From the NCBI RefSeq assembly GCF_000585395.1, contig NZ_KK073875.1, positions 2,604,017 through 2,668,016 on the forward strand: a DNA stretch of 64,000 nucleotides, given 5' to 3'. Position numbers and translations under genes: made by a program. The stretch comes from Saccharibacillus sacchari DSM 19268. Lineage in GTDB: Bacteria; Bacillota; Bacilli; Paenibacillales; Paenibacillaceae. This document shows positions 55,994-64,000 of the stretch, piece by piece. How positions within the stretch are numbered: the first letter of the stretch is position 1; the number at the start of each line of letters is the position of its first letter. The notes beneath the pieces were generated by a model, which saw only the letters and a program-made list of their open reading frames with translations, was not told the origin of the DNA and ran no database searches.

Positions 55994-56416
55994 GTGCCCG
56001 CTTTAGAAAATGATAAGTATGAAAAAAGTGTCCGGAATTTTAGATATACGCCAGCGACGTCACAAGTTCTATCCTTTCTTCAAGATCAAGTTTTGACGGT
56101 TACAGACGTGACACGAACCAAGAAGTTGACCGAAATCTTGGACATTTATGCGGAAGAAGAACCTAGTGAAGAAATCTTTGTTGTACAAAACACGAGAAAT
56201 AAAAATGCGCAAGCTGTTATTGCTGACTTAGATTATTTTCAAGAGCTATTGGAGATCAGAGAAAAAGTCGAAGAAGCCAGTGATGAACTTATGTATCAAG
56301 TGGCGTTAGAGAGAAAAAATGAAAAAGCAGATATCGATCTAGCTCAAGTTATTGAGGCGAATGGACTTGATGCAAAGCGAATTTTACAACTTATCGAAGA
56401 TGAGGATTTTGAATAA
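55994..56416 (+). CDS. Phd/YefM-like antitoxin
   Basis: 140 residues from a GTG start (CGGAGG 7 bases upstream). The core TKKLTEILDIYAEEEPSEEI followed by FVVQNTRNKNAQAVIADLDY has the Phd/YefM dimerisation pattern (a promoter-binding fold ending in a conserved small-residue/acidic turn), with an unusually long acidic C-terminal half. Its stop overlaps the toxin start by one base (TAATG). The region is AT-rich relative to its surroundings. Confidence 0.75.
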   Translation: MPALENDKYEKSVRNFRYTPATSQVLSFLQDQVLTVTDVTRTKKLTEILDIYAEEEPSEEIFVVQNTRNKNAQAVIADLDYFQELLEIREKVEEASDELMYQVALERKNEKADIDLAQVIEANGLDAKRILQLIEDEDFE

Positions 56417-56784
56417 TGTCACCTGTCGAAATGATCAACCAGATGTTAGCCGAGTTTAATGTTATCGTTAGATTCGGTACAGGGGCATTTGATGACTTGA
56501 GCCAATATCCTCGCGGCGAACAAGAAAAAATTATCGCTTTAATCGTAAAAAGAGGAATGAAAGGGCCTCTTATTAGACCCGATGGACTCGGAGAGCCTTT
56601 ACACGGTGAGTTATACGGATTTACCAAAATCAAGCCTAAGAAACTTGGATTGCGAATTATCTATCGACCTGTGCAAGATGATGTAATTGTTATGGAGATT
56701 ATCGCAATCGGACCCAGAGACAAGAAACAGGTCTACAATATGGCGGCAAAAAGAATCACAGAGTTTAAAGGCGAAATGAAGTAA
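56416..56784 (+). CDS. RelE/ParE-like toxin
   Basis: 122 residues. The RelE fold is suggested by FGTGAFDDLSQYPRGEQEKI, GPLIRPDGLGEPLHGELYGF, KIKPKKLGLRIIYRPVQD and the final strand VMEIIAIGPRDKKQVY. The conserved Arg in RIIYR and the GPRD end match RelE-type ribonucleases. An approximately 15-residue N-terminal extension is unusual. It is co-transcribed with the Phd-like gene, which fits a type II toxin-antitoxin module. Confidence 0.8.
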   Translation: MSPVEMINQMLAEFNVIVRFGTGAFDDLSQYPRGEQEKIIALIVKRGMKGPLIRPDGLGEPLHGELYGFTKIKPKKLGLRIIYRPVQDDVIVMEIIAIGPRDKKQVYNMAAKRITEFKGEMK

Positions 56785-56826
56785 TGCCGATCTGCCTTGA
56801 ATTTTCAGCACACGAAAGGACCTATT

Positions 56827-57303
56827 ATGATCAAAGGACTGTTCGAAACCCATATCAACGTCAGTAATTACGAGAAGTCGGCGGCTTTTTACGAGCGGTT
56901 GCCCGGTTTGATCCCGCTGCACGAGGATGCTGCGCGCAAGTCGAAGTTTTACTGGATCGGACGTCCGGGCGAAGCGATGCTGGGTATTCGGGAAAATTAT
57001 CCGTCGCCGCTTGTGCAGCGCCAGCATTTTGCTTTTCGCGTGGAATTGAATGATCTGGAGTCGACCCGGCGAATGCTGCATGGACAGGGCATTTCCACAA
57101 CGAATTTCTTCGGAGAAAGCGATGCGCCGTTAAGCGTATTCCCGTTTATGCCGGCGGTCTCGCTCTATTTTGAAGACCCCGACGGCCATTCGATTGAGTT
57201 GCTGTCGATGCTGCCGGATGCGCCGAGACCGGAGCTTGCGATCATGCCGTGGCCGGAGTGGGAAGAAACATGCGGCAGAACGCCTGGGCCAGCAGGTCGG
57301 TAA
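56827..57303 (+). CDS. VOC-family (glyoxalase/bleomycin-resistance fold) protein
   Basis: 158 residues from the ATG at 56827 (GAAAGGA upstream). The paired beta-alpha-beta-beta-beta units are clear: KGLFETHINVSNYEKSAAFY, the metal His in ETHINV, HFAFRVELNDLES with a second His, and the distal metal Glu in FEDPDGHSIELLSM. Such proteins are dioxygenases, isomerases or antibiotic-binding proteins. The neighbours give no substrate. Confidence 0.87.
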   Translation: MIKGLFETHINVSNYEKSAAFYERLPGLIPLHEDAARKSKFYWIGRPGEAMLGIRENYPSPLVQRQHFAFRVELNDLESTRRMLHGQGISTTNFFGESDAPLSVFPFMPAVSLYFEDPDGHSIELLSMLPDAPRPELAIMPWPEWEETCGRTPGPAGR

Positions 57304-57439
57304 AAGAATCACGAGGAGCCTCCTTCTATCGTGACTGCATTGAATCTGAGACTTGCGCTCGAACACAGTTAAAGTGCTGCAACCCGGATTCTTTTCCAAG
57401 ATTTACTTGCTGTTCGCGATTGTTTCGTTTATCCTGCAA

Positions 57440-57457
57440 TTAGTACAATCGTTCTAA
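57440..57457. promoter_or_regulatory. TetR operator (autoregulatory copy)
   Basis: TTAGTACAATCGTTCTAA is an imperfect palindrome, 12 bases before the TetR ATG. The exact reverse complement occurs at 58077-58094 before the SDR gene. Confidence 0.8.
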
Positions 57458-57468
57458 AGGAGAAGTTC

Positions 57469-58059
57469 ATGAGCAAACGCCATTACGACAGCGAAGAGAC
57501 GCGCCGGATTATCGCGGACAAGGCGACTCAGCTATTTGCCCGAAAAGGCTTCGGCGGAACATCGATTGCCGATATTTCCAAAGAGTCGGGCTTCAGCAAA
57601 GGGCATATCTACTACCATTTTGAGAACAAAGAAAAGCTGTTCGTCGCGTTGGCTCGGGATACGATGAAGGCTTGGGGAGAGAAGTGGGAAACGATCGCGC
57701 CGAGCTATCCAACCGCGACCGAGCAGCTTCACGCCGTGGCCCAGTTCGCCATGAACAATTATAAGACGCCGCTGCTGCACGTCGGTCAGGAATTGGCAGT
57801 CAATCCGGCCACTGATCCGCAAACGCTTCAGCAATTGCAGGGGTTGGCGGAGACGCCTATGGGCATTTACGGCGGAATTCTGAGTCAGGGCGTTGTAGAT
57901 GGCGAATTCGAGATCGCAGATGTGCCCGGCGCGGCTTTTCTGTTCGGGACCTGGATCGGTTCGTTATGTCCGCTGATCTTCACGATAGAGGCCGAAGCGC
58001 TAAGCGCATTGTTCCGTCAAGGCGTCGATATTTTTGTAGGAGGAATTCGTCCAAGGTGA
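57469..58059 (+). CDS. TetR/AcrR-family regulator
   Basis: 196 residues starting after AAAGGAG. The helix-turn-helix (about 10-58) reads ATQLFARKGFGGTSIADISK with GFSKGHIYYHFENKEKLFVA. The C-terminal ligand domain is typical in length. It is followed by an SDR gene, and the same palindrome stands before both genes, so it probably represses itself and the SDR gene. Confidence 0.93.
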   Translation: MSKRHYDSEETRRIIADKATQLFARKGFGGTSIADISKESGFSKGHIYYHFENKEKLFVALARDTMKAWGEKWETIAPSYPTATEQLHAVAQFAMNNYKTPLLHVGQELAVNPATDPQTLQQLQGLAETPMGIYGGILSQGVVDGEFEIADVPGAAFLFGTWIGSLCPLIFTIEAEALSALFRQGVDIFVGGIRPR

Positions 58060-58076
58060 CGACTTCCTTATGTAGA

Positions 58077-58094
58077 TTAGAACGATTGTACTAA
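58077..58094. promoter_or_regulatory. TetR operator upstream of the SDR gene
   Basis: TTAGAACGATTGTACTAA is the reverse complement of the copy at 57440-57457, 18 of 18 bases identical. It lies 30 bases before the SDR start. Confidence 0.8.
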
Positions 58095-58123
58095 TTATTC
58101 TAATCGAGATGAGGCGAACGGAT

Positions 58124-58981
58124 ATGGAAAAGGCAGGACGTAAAGTCGCGATTGTCACAGGCGCGGCTTCCGGAATCGGAAAAGCGATTGCGAAGCAGCT
58201 TGCCGGGCGCGGCGTTGATGTCGTGATTGCGGATATCGACGAAGTACGCGGTCGGCAGACGGTTGAAGAGATTGCCCAAGCAGGCGGGGCGGCGCGTTTT
58301 CTAAAGTTGGACGTGACCGATTATGCGGAGGTCGAAGCGGCCGTGTACGAGGCGTATCATGAATACGGACGACTGGACTATATGTTCAATAACGCGGGAA
58401 TTTCGTTGTATGCCGAGCTGTACGATATGACCGAAGCACATTGGCGCCGAATCGTGGACGTCAATGTGTGGGGGGTGATCAACGGCGTGCAGGCTGCCTA
58501 TCCGATTATGAAAAAGCAGGGTTTCGGCCATATCGCCAACACTTCGTCCGCTACCGCACTGGGTCCGGCACCAACGGCTGCCGCTTACGCCACGACCAAA
58601 CACGCCGTGTTGGGTCTGACGACTTCGCTGCATTACGAGGCGGAAGCGTTCGGCGTTAAGGTGAGTGCGCTCTGCCCTTCTTTCGTCGATACGCCTATTT
58701 TCGCGGCAAGCCAGGGCATCAACATGGATACGGCCAAAGTACAAGCGCAGATGGCGAAGCAGAAAAAGATGAGTCCCGAGCAATTTGCCGCGCTCGCTCT
58801 TCGGGATCTGGAACGCAACCGCCCGATCGTGTGCCCGATGCCGCTGCGACGCACGATGGACGTGTTTTTTGCCCTTTTCCCCGCGGCTCATCGCAGCTTG
58901 ATGCGTCTGGTATGCCAAGTATCCAGGCAAGCGCGGGTCGAACCCGGTGAAGTGACCAAGAGCAGTGAACGCGCGGTATGA
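58124..58981 (+). CDS. SDR-family dehydrogenase, TetR-regulated
   Basis: 285 residues from the ATG at 58124. Cofactor motif AIVTGAASGIGKAIAKQL, DVTD, the NNAG string (YMFNNAGIS), catalytic Ser (ANTSSATALG) and YATTKHAVLG (Tyr, Lys) are all present; DIDE after strand 2 favours NAD. The C-terminus extends beyond the core with AHRSLMRLVCQVSRQARVEP. The preceding TetR gene and shared operator imply induction by its substrate or product. The substrate is unknown. Confidence 0.92.
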   Translation: MEKAGRKVAIVTGAASGIGKAIAKQLAGRGVDVVIADIDEVRGRQTVEEIAQAGGAARFLKLDVTDYAEVEAAVYEAYHEYGRLDYMFNNAGISLYAELYDMTEAHWRRIVDVNVWGVINGVQAAYPIMKKQGFGHIANTSSATALGPAPTAAAYATTKHAVLGLTTSLHYEAEAFGVKVSALCPSFVDTPIFAASQGINMDTAKVQAQMAKQKKMSPEQFAALALRDLERNRPIVCPMPLRRTMDVFFALFPAAHRSLMRLVCQVSRQARVEPGEVTKSSERAV

Positions 58982-59026
58982 AGCTTAACTAGGAAAAGGA
59001 GAGATTTTGCATCTGCACAAGAGGGT

Positions 59027-59055
59027 TTGTCCCGTCCGTCCGGTAATGATAAAAT
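59027..59055 (+). promoter_or_regulatory. Promoter of the M24-like gene
   Basis: TTGTCC (59027-59032), 17 bases, TAAAAT (59050-59055). Confidence 0.55.
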
Positions 59056-59128
59056 CTAGGCGATTCATCGTGCAGTTAGAAAAACATACCAGACAACAGA
59101 TAGATCGATAACGGAGGGCGAGGACTGT

Positions 59129-60544
59129 ATGGAAAAAGAAACTCAACATCGCTTGTTCAAGACAGTGACCTATGCACAAATCCCAAAACCGACGACCCGT
59201 CCGGCTCCAGCACCGGTTGACCTGACGGACGACACGCTGGAGCTGCATAAAACCAAGATTCTGCAAAGGATGCAAGCCGCGGGTCTGGAACTGCTCGTGA
59301 TTTATGCCGATCGCGAGCACGGAACGAATTTCGGCTACCTGACCGGCTACGAGCCGAGATTCGAAGAAGCGGTGCTGACCTTGCATGCGAGCGGAACAGC
59401 AAAGCTGATGCTGGGCAACGAGTCGCTGCGCATGGCTCCGTACAGCCGAATTCCTGCGGAAGTCGTGCATACCCCGCATTTTTCGCTGCCGAATCAGCCG
59501 ATGGCCAACACTCGTACGCTCATCGAACTGATGGGCGATGCAGGAGTGAAGCCGGGGATGCAGGTTGGTTTAGTGGGTTGGAAGCTGTTCACGAGCGCGG
59601 TGGACGATAATACGCAGATGTTCGCCGTTCCTTCGTTTATCGCGGATGCAGTCAAAAATATTACAGGCATGCACGGACGAGTGTTAAACGCGACAGGTCT
59701 GTTCATCGATCCGGATCACGGCGCTCGCGTACGCATGAATGCCAATGAGATCGCGCATTACGAATTTGGCGCTTCTCAAGCGTCGGACCGCGTGCTGCGG
59801 CTGCTCGACAAGCTGGAGCCGGGACTGACGGAAATGGAACTGGCTCATGAATTAGCGGTATACGGCCAGCCGAACAATGTGCAGACGATCTGCGCCACGG
59901 GCGATCGATTTACGAATGCTGTCGTGGCCCCGCGTGACAAGCCTGTTCGAGCGGGAGACAAATTTTCGGCGACGCTCGGTTATCGGGGAGGCTTGACCAG
60001 CCGCTCCGGGTACGTCGTATCTTCGGCAGACGAACTGCCGCAGGAGGTTGCCGATTATATGGACGCGGTCGCGATTCCATATTACCGTGCGGCCGTAACC
60101 TGGTATGAACGTCTGGAGATTGGACTCACCGGAGGGGCGATGTACGAAGTGATCGAAGCCGTGCTGCCCAAGTCCCGCTATCATTGGCACTTGAATCCGG
60201 GCCATCTGACGGCAGGCGAGGAATGGCTGTCGTCGCCTTTTTACCCGCAGTCGGATATTCCGGTACAGAGCGGCATGCTGCTTCAGATGGACATCATTCC
60301 GTCCGTACCGGGTTACGGCGGCGCCAGCGCGGAGGACGGCGTAGCGATTGCGGACGAAAAGCTGCGCCGCGAACTAGCTGATACGTACCCGGACGTGTGG
60401 GCACGCATCGCAGAACGCCGCGCGTATATGGAAAAGGTACTGGGCATCGCGTTGAAGCCCGAAGTATTGCCCTTATCGAATCTGAACGGGTATTTCCGTC
60501 CGTTTCTTCTCAACAAGGCATTTGCGTTAAACGTAAAAGAGTAA
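59129..60544 (+). CDS. M24 (creatinase/prolidase-fold) protein with degraded metal site
   Basis: 471 residues. An N-terminal creatinase-like domain (about 40-195, NFGYLTGYEPRFEEAVLTL) precedes a pita-bread domain (about 205-430). In active M24 enzymes the metal is held by Asp, Asp, His, Glu, Glu. Here the first two fall in KFSATLGYRGGLTSRSGYVV where no Asp is present; His remains in NPGHLTAGEEW, the first Glu is replaced by Asp in LLQMDIIP, and the last Glu remains in SAEDGVAI. It is therefore probably not a normal metallopeptidase. A good GGAGG precedes the ATG. Confidence 0.85.
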   Translation: MEKETQHRLFKTVTYAQIPKPTTRPAPAPVDLTDDTLELHKTKILQRMQAAGLELLVIYADREHGTNFGYLTGYEPRFEEAVLTLHASGTAKLMLGNESLRMAPYSRIPAEVVHTPHFSLPNQPMANTRTLIELMGDAGVKPGMQVGLVGWKLFTSAVDDNTQMFAVPSFIADAVKNITGMHGRVLNATGLFIDPDHGARVRMNANEIAHYEFGASQASDRVLRLLDKLEPGLTEMELAHELAVYGQPNNVQTICATGDRFTNAVVAPRDKPVRAGDKFSATLGYRGGLTSRSGYVVSSADELPQEVADYMDAVAIPYYRAAVTWYERLEIGLTGGAMYEVIEAVLPKSRYHWHLNPGHLTAGEEWLSSPFYPQSDIPVQSGMLLQMDIIPSVPGYGGASAEDGVAIADEKLRRELADTYPDVWARIAERRAYMEKVLGIALKPEVLPLSNLNGYFRPFLLNKAFALNVKE

Positions 60545-60581
60545 GCGACTGTTGCATGAGCGCTGTCACATCTGCTGCGAT

Positions 60582-61274
60582 TCAGGCGACGTCGATCTGA
60601 TCGATATTGCGGAAGCTGAGGTATGCGCCGATGATGCCGATTGCGGCGAGCGCCAGCGGAATCGCGATGATCGAACTGAGCGAGAACCCGGCGTTGTTCG
60701 ACGACACGATCGCGACAATAAAGATCGACGATACGATCGTGGCGGCGACCGAGCGGCGCGGTAGCCCGATTACGAGCGGCAGCAGACTCATGCCTGCGGC
60801 GCCGATTGTTTGGAGGATTACATGACCGAATTGATGCACCAGATTCGTTGCGCTGAGGTCGGAAGCCAAATCGCCGACGAAATGATTCACGGTCAGCATC
60901 AAAGCGTCCAATAGAACGTTTCCGAGCACGATCGCGACGAAGCACCATACGAATACGATCGAAAGCTTGGCGAAAATCAACTGTTTGCGGCTGACCGGAT
61001 AAGCGAACAGCAGGGTCATGGTACGGTCTTTGAACTCGCTGATCACAAGCTTCGATAATAAGGCGGACGCATAAACGATGAACGTCGCGCCGACGAGCGT
61101 ATTTACGGCCGATAGCATATCCGCCTGATTTTTGAACGTGGATCCTGTCGGTTCGTCTTTCACGAAGTACATCAGCATCAGCAAACCCGCGATCGCCGCG
61201 TAAGCGATCAACGCTCCGAGGATGTATCCCCGCAGACCGCCTTTTTTAAGCTCCAGTTTGACCAGGTGCAGCAT
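60582..61274 (-). CDS. ABC-2 type permease (BcrB-like)
   Basis: 230 residues with six predicted membrane helices, starting with LVKLELKKGGLRGYILGALI. The first soluble turn after helix 2, FKDRTMTLLFAYPVSRKQLI, is typical of BcrB/NatB-like permeases that work with a separate ATPase. Its start overlaps the ATPase gene by 29 bases with a strong AAAGGAGG inside that gene. The pair would export or protect against a hydrophobic peptide antibiotic, or extrude ions; the exact role is unknown. Confidence 0.88.
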   Translation of the reverse strand: MLHLVKLELKKGGLRGYILGALIAYAAIAGLLMLMYFVKDEPTGSTFKNQADMLSAVNTLVGATFIVYASALLSKLVISEFKDRTMTLLFAYPVSRKQLIFAKLSIVFVWCFVAIVLGNVLLDALMLTVNHFVGDLASDLSATNLVHQFGHVILQTIGAAGMSLLPLVIGLPRRSVAATIVSSIFIVAIVSSNNAGFSLSSIIAIPLALAAIGIIGAYLSFRNIDQIDVA

Positions 61275-62190
61275 GGTCGTCGCCTCCTTTGATCATATCG
61301 AAAAAGTATTCTTCCAGCGAATGATGCCGACGGTTGATCGACTCGATCGACACGTCGTTCAAAATGAGCATTTTCGACAACGACTCCTGCGGCACCCGAG
61401 TATCATAGACGCGCAGCGTATGGTCATCGATCTGCTTGAATTGATCCAGTCCGAGCTTTTCGGTCAGTACGTAAGCGGCCAATGCCGCGTTCGGCGTCGA
61501 AATCTCCACGAAAGCGGTCGTCGATGTCCGCACGTCGTCCAGCGACACTTCGCGCAGCAGACGTCCTTCATTGATGACGCCGATCGTGTCGGCGATCTGT
61601 TCGATCTCCGACAGCAAATGGCTGGAGACCAGAATCGAGGTGCCCCATTCGTCGCGCAGCCTGCGGAACAACAAGCGCATCGACTGAATGCCTTCCGGAT
61701 CGAGTCCGTTGATCGGCTCGTCGAGGAGCAGCAGTTCCGGCCTTGTGGAGATCGCGCGCGCAATCGCCAGACGCTGCTTCATGCCGAGCGAGAATTGCTT
61801 GACCGGTTTGCGGTCCGTTCCTACGAGGTGCACCATGCGCAGCGCTTCGTCGATGGCTCCTTTGCTGTGATAGCCCATATACTCGGCGTGCAGTTCCAGA
61901 TTTTCCCGAGCCGTCATGCGGTCGTAAAAAACAGGCGTCTCGATCAGATGGCCGATTCGTTTCAGGTGTTCGTTGCGTCCGATTATCAGCTTTTCGCCGA
62001 ACAATTCGATCTCGCCGCCTGTCGGTTGAACCAGTCCAAGCAGCATTTTCATCACGGTGGACTTGCCCGCTCCGTTCGGCCCCAGGAACCCGTAAATTTC
62101 GCCCCGCTTTACCGTCATCTCGACATTGGATACGACATCCGCCGACCGATAACTTTTGCTGAGCATCCGTGTGCGTATCGTGTGCGTCAT
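61246..62190 (-). CDS. ABC transporter ATPase (BcrA-like)
   Basis: 314 residues from the ATG at 62190; a GTG 12 bases upstream overlaps the AAGGAG site. Walker A in GFLGPNGAGKSTVMKMLLGL, signature QFSLGMKQRLAIARAI, Walker B in ELLLLDEPINGLDPEG and the switch His (SSHLLSE). About 90 C-terminal residues after the core fit the DrrA/BcrA family. It powers the downstream permease. The two-component genes immediately upstream probably control it, as in bacitracin- or lantibiotic-responsive modules. Confidence 0.93.
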   Translation of the reverse strand: MTHTIRTRMLSKSYRSADVVSNVEMTVKRGEIYGFLGPNGAGKSTVMKMLLGLVQPTGGEIELFGEKLIIGRNEHLKRIGHLIETPVFYDRMTARENLELHAEYMGYHSKGAIDEALRMVHLVGTDRKPVKQFSLGMKQRLAIARAISTRPELLLLDEPINGLDPEGIQSMRLLFRRLRDEWGTSILVSSHLLSEIEQIADTIGVINEGRLLREVSLDDVRTSTTAFVEISTPNAALAAYVLTEKLGLDQFKQIDDHTLRVYDTRVPQESLSKMLILNDVSIESINRRHHSLEEYFFDMIKGGDDHAAPGQTGA

Positions 62191-62281
62191 GGTTTTGCTC
62201 ACTCCTTATCGCGTATTTTCTTCATGTCTTCATGTTATCGGGCGAGGCTGTCTTTTCCCTGTCGCGATTCTTACTTATTTC

Positions 62282-63262
62282 TTACGTTGAGCGCGTGAGC
62301 GTAGGCGGGGTATAAGACGAAGCCGCAAAAACAAGCGTAAAGCAAGTCCGAACGCCCGGTTCGCTCGTTAAGGCAACCGTGCCGTCCATTCGTTCCGTCA
62401 GCCTTTTCGCGATCGCAAGTCCCAGGCCGCTGCCTTGAAATCCGCGGTTGCGGGAATCGTCCAGCGTGTACATGCGTTCGAATACGCGAAGCTGCTCGGA
62501 AGCCGGAATGCCTTTGCCCCGGTCGACGACTTCGATGGTGACGCGGCTCTCCGAAGAAGTCAGCCGAAGCCCCAGATAACCGCCGTCCGCGCCGTACCGA
62601 ATCGCATTGGAGAGCAAATTATCCAAAATGCGGTGTAGCGCGTCGGCGTTGGCGTAGATCCAAGCAGGCTGCTCGGGCAAATCCAGCGCTACTTCAATGC
62701 CGCGATCCGCAAGCAGGTCGAAATACCCGAGGATGCGTTGGCGGCAGGCTTCGGCGGCATCGATCGGGGACAGCTGCAGATCGTAATCGTCGGACTCCAG
62801 CTTGGACAGATCGAAAAAGGCATTGATGCGCTCATGCACCTCGACCGTTTTGCGGTACACTTTGCCCAGCATGTCGCGGCGTTCCGCATCGGTCAGTTCC
62901 GGGCTGCGATCCAACACTTCGGCATAGCCCATTACGACGGTCAGCGGGGTTTTGAGATCATGGGAGACATTAGAGAGCATCCGGCGCATGGCTTGTTCGG
63001 TGCGGGCGTAATCGGAAGCCGACTCCGCCGCCCGGTCCAGCAGTGCGTTGATATTTTGCAGCAGCTCCCGCAGTTCCGGTTCTCCCGTCACCACAAGCAA
63101 CCGTTCGCGGCCCGGCACATGCTCGGGAGCCGTGAACGATAGCAGCTTTTCATTCATATAAGCCAGATCTCGCCGCAGTTTGCGCACGCGCAGTTTTTCC
63201 CCGACATAGAGCGCAAGCAGTACCCCGGCAGGAAGCAGACCGATCCACCATCGTTCATCCAT
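62282..63262 (-). CDS. Sensor histidine kinase of the ABC-transporter module
   Basis: 326 residues. One hydrophobic N-terminal segment (about 5-22), a basic linker and a short region precede HisKA with MLSNVSHDLKTPLTVVMGYA (His about 103) and HATPase_c (ILDNLLSNAIRYG, DRGKGIPASE, GSGLGLAIAKRL). The near absence of an extracellular domain suggests that it senses within the membrane or through the adjacent transporter. Its ATG overlaps the response-regulator stop by one base (TAATG). The layout resembles the Bacillus YcbLM-YcbNO module. Confidence 0.92.
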   Translation of the reverse strand: MDERWWIGLLPAGVLLALYVGEKLRVRKLRRDLAYMNEKLLSFTAPEHVPGRERLLVVTGEPELRELLQNINALLDRAAESASDYARTEQAMRRMLSNVSHDLKTPLTVVMGYAEVLDRSPELTDAERRDMLGKVYRKTVEVHERINAFFDLSKLESDDYDLQLSPIDAAEACRQRILGYFDLLADRGIEVALDLPEQPAWIYANADALHRILDNLLSNAIRYGADGGYLGLRLTSSESRVTIEVVDRGKGIPASEQLRVFERMYTLDDSRNRGFQGSGLGLAIAKRLTERMDGTVALTSEPGVRTCFTLVFAASSYTPPTLTRST

Positions 63263-63975
63263 TACCGCTCACCCAGCCGATAACCGATTCCCCACAGCGT
63301 CACGATATAGCGAGGGTTCGACGGATCGTCCTCGATCTTCTCGCGCAGCCTGCGCATATGTACGTTGATCGCGTTATCGTCGTTGTAATATTCTTCGTTC
63401 CAGACCTGCTCGTACAGCATGGCTTTCGTGTATACGCGGGAAGGGTGCTGGAGCATCAGTTTGAGAATCTGGAATTCTTTTGCCGTCAAACGAATGTCTT
63501 CGCCGCGCTTGCGCACGCTGAAGTTGTCCGGGTCTACGACGAGATCGCCCGCTGTCAGCAGTTCCGGTTGGGTCGGTTGAATCACAGCCTGCTCCTCCGG
63601 AATCGAATACTGCGTCGCTCTGCGGATCGAAGCTTGAATACGGGCCGACAACTCGATGAGGGAAAAAGGCTTGGCAATATAATCATCGGCGCCGAACCGC
63701 AGTCCGAGCGCTTTCTCGACTTCATTATCTTTGGCCGACACGATCAGGATCGGGACGCGGCTGACGCCCCGGAGCTGCTGGAGCACGTCCATGCCGCTGA
63801 GTCCGGGCAGCATTAGGTCGAGCAGCACCAGATCGTAACGGTCGGCTCGGAAGGCTTCCAACGCGCTGCTGCCTTCATGCACAACGGCAGAACGGTAGCC
63901 TTCCTTCTTCATATAATCCGCGATCATGTCGCTAATCCCTGTATCGTCCTCGATAATCAGAAGATTTCCTTCCAC
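63262..63975 (-). CDS. OmpR-family response regulator of the ABC-transporter module
   Basis: 237 residues from a GTG start at 63975 with AGGAGGAG 5-6 bases upstream. The receiver domain has IIEDDTGISDMI, phospho-Asp in DLVLLDLMLPGLSGMD and Lys in DDYIAKPFSLIEL. The winged helix (about 140-235) ends with AINVHMRRLREKIEDDPSNP and the usual GIGYRLG. It is first in a four-gene unit with the kinase, ATPase and permease genes, although an 80-base gap before the ATPase gene may hold a regulated promoter. Confidence 0.95.
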   Translation of the reverse strand: MEGNLLIIEDDTGISDMIADYMKKEGYRSAVVHEGSSALEAFRADRYDLVLLDLMLPGLSGMDVLQQLRGVSRVPILIVSAKDNEVEKALGLRFGADDYIAKPFSLIELSARIQASIRRATQYSIPEEQAVIQPTQPELLTAGDLVVDPDNFSVRKRGEDIRLTAKEFQILKLMLQHPSRVYTKAMLYEQVWNEEYYNDDNAINVHMRRLREKIEDDPSNPRYIVTLWGIGYRLGER

Positions 63976-64000
63976 CTGTTCTCCTCCTAAAGTGAAGCGA

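Overview
The window looks like a chromosomal segment of a moderately GC-rich member of the Paenibacillaceae (a Paenibacillus or Saccharibacillus-like Firmicute). The evidence is strong GGAGG-type ribosome binding sites, S-layer-homology (SLH) anchored glycoside hydrolases, a Bacillus-style nadBCA / nifS-niaR divergon, many rho-independent terminators, and several intergenic palindromic repeat families. No rRNA, tRNA, CRISPR array, transposase or phage gene was seen. The genus is an inference.

Layout. 1-2.9 kb: iron-siderophore ABC importer (lipoprotein plus two FecCD permeases, the second cut by the window edge) behind a promoter with a perfect 7-1-7 Fur box. 3.0-6.6 kb: a chemoreceptor and a GAF histidine kinase among small mobile-looking repeats. 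6.8-11.2 kb: TPP-riboswitch-controlled thiamine operon thiF-thiE-thiS-thiG-thiO. 11.8-14.5 kb: VanR/VanS-like two-component system with a VanY-like carboxypeptidase. 14.6-20 kb: NAD de novo synthesis (nadB-nadC-nadA) divergent from nifS-niaR, sharing a palindromic operator. 20-25.6 kb: oxidoreductase, MFS transporter, small proteins and a GH43 enzyme with a cre site. 25.8-28.7 kb: malate:quinone oxidoreductase and an esterase. 28.8-30.3 kb: a histidyl-tRNA synthetase gene preceded by a promoter, a 15-codon reading frame with three consecutive His codons, competing hairpins and a terminator. 30.4-33.7 kb: an SLH-anchored GH53 galactanase. 33.8-34.3 kb: an AT-rich RelB/YoeB toxin-antitoxin pair. 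34.4-42.5 kb: SDR plus XRE regulator, SLH protein, SGNH hydrolase, MFS/TetR pair, a membrane protein and a threonine aldolase. 42.8-47.2 kb: beta-glucoside PTS, GH1 enzyme and GntR regulator. 47.3-49.2 kb: TetR/MFS pair. 49.2-54.3 kb: an AT-rich orphan, an AraC regulator and a GH3 enzyme. 54.6-60.5 kb: secreted coiled-coil protein, SatA-like acetyltransferase, Phd/RelE-type toxin-antitoxin pair, VOC protein, TetR/SDR pair and a degenerate M24 protein. 60.6-64 kb: a two-component system with an ABC transporter.

The strongest candidate for something not previously described is the region upstream of the histidyl-tRNA synthetase gene (30079-30289): it has the parts of a classical translation-coupled attenuator, whereas Firmicutes normally use T-boxes for such genes. 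The second theme is repeats: a long imperfect palindrome present three times next to terminators, a small TA-flanked inverted-repeat element present twice, an 89-bp tandem duplication with nested hairpins, and a cluster of degenerate AATAACTGCAT-type repeats. Plant-polysaccharide use (GH43, GH53, GH3, GH1 with PTS) is the main metabolic theme.
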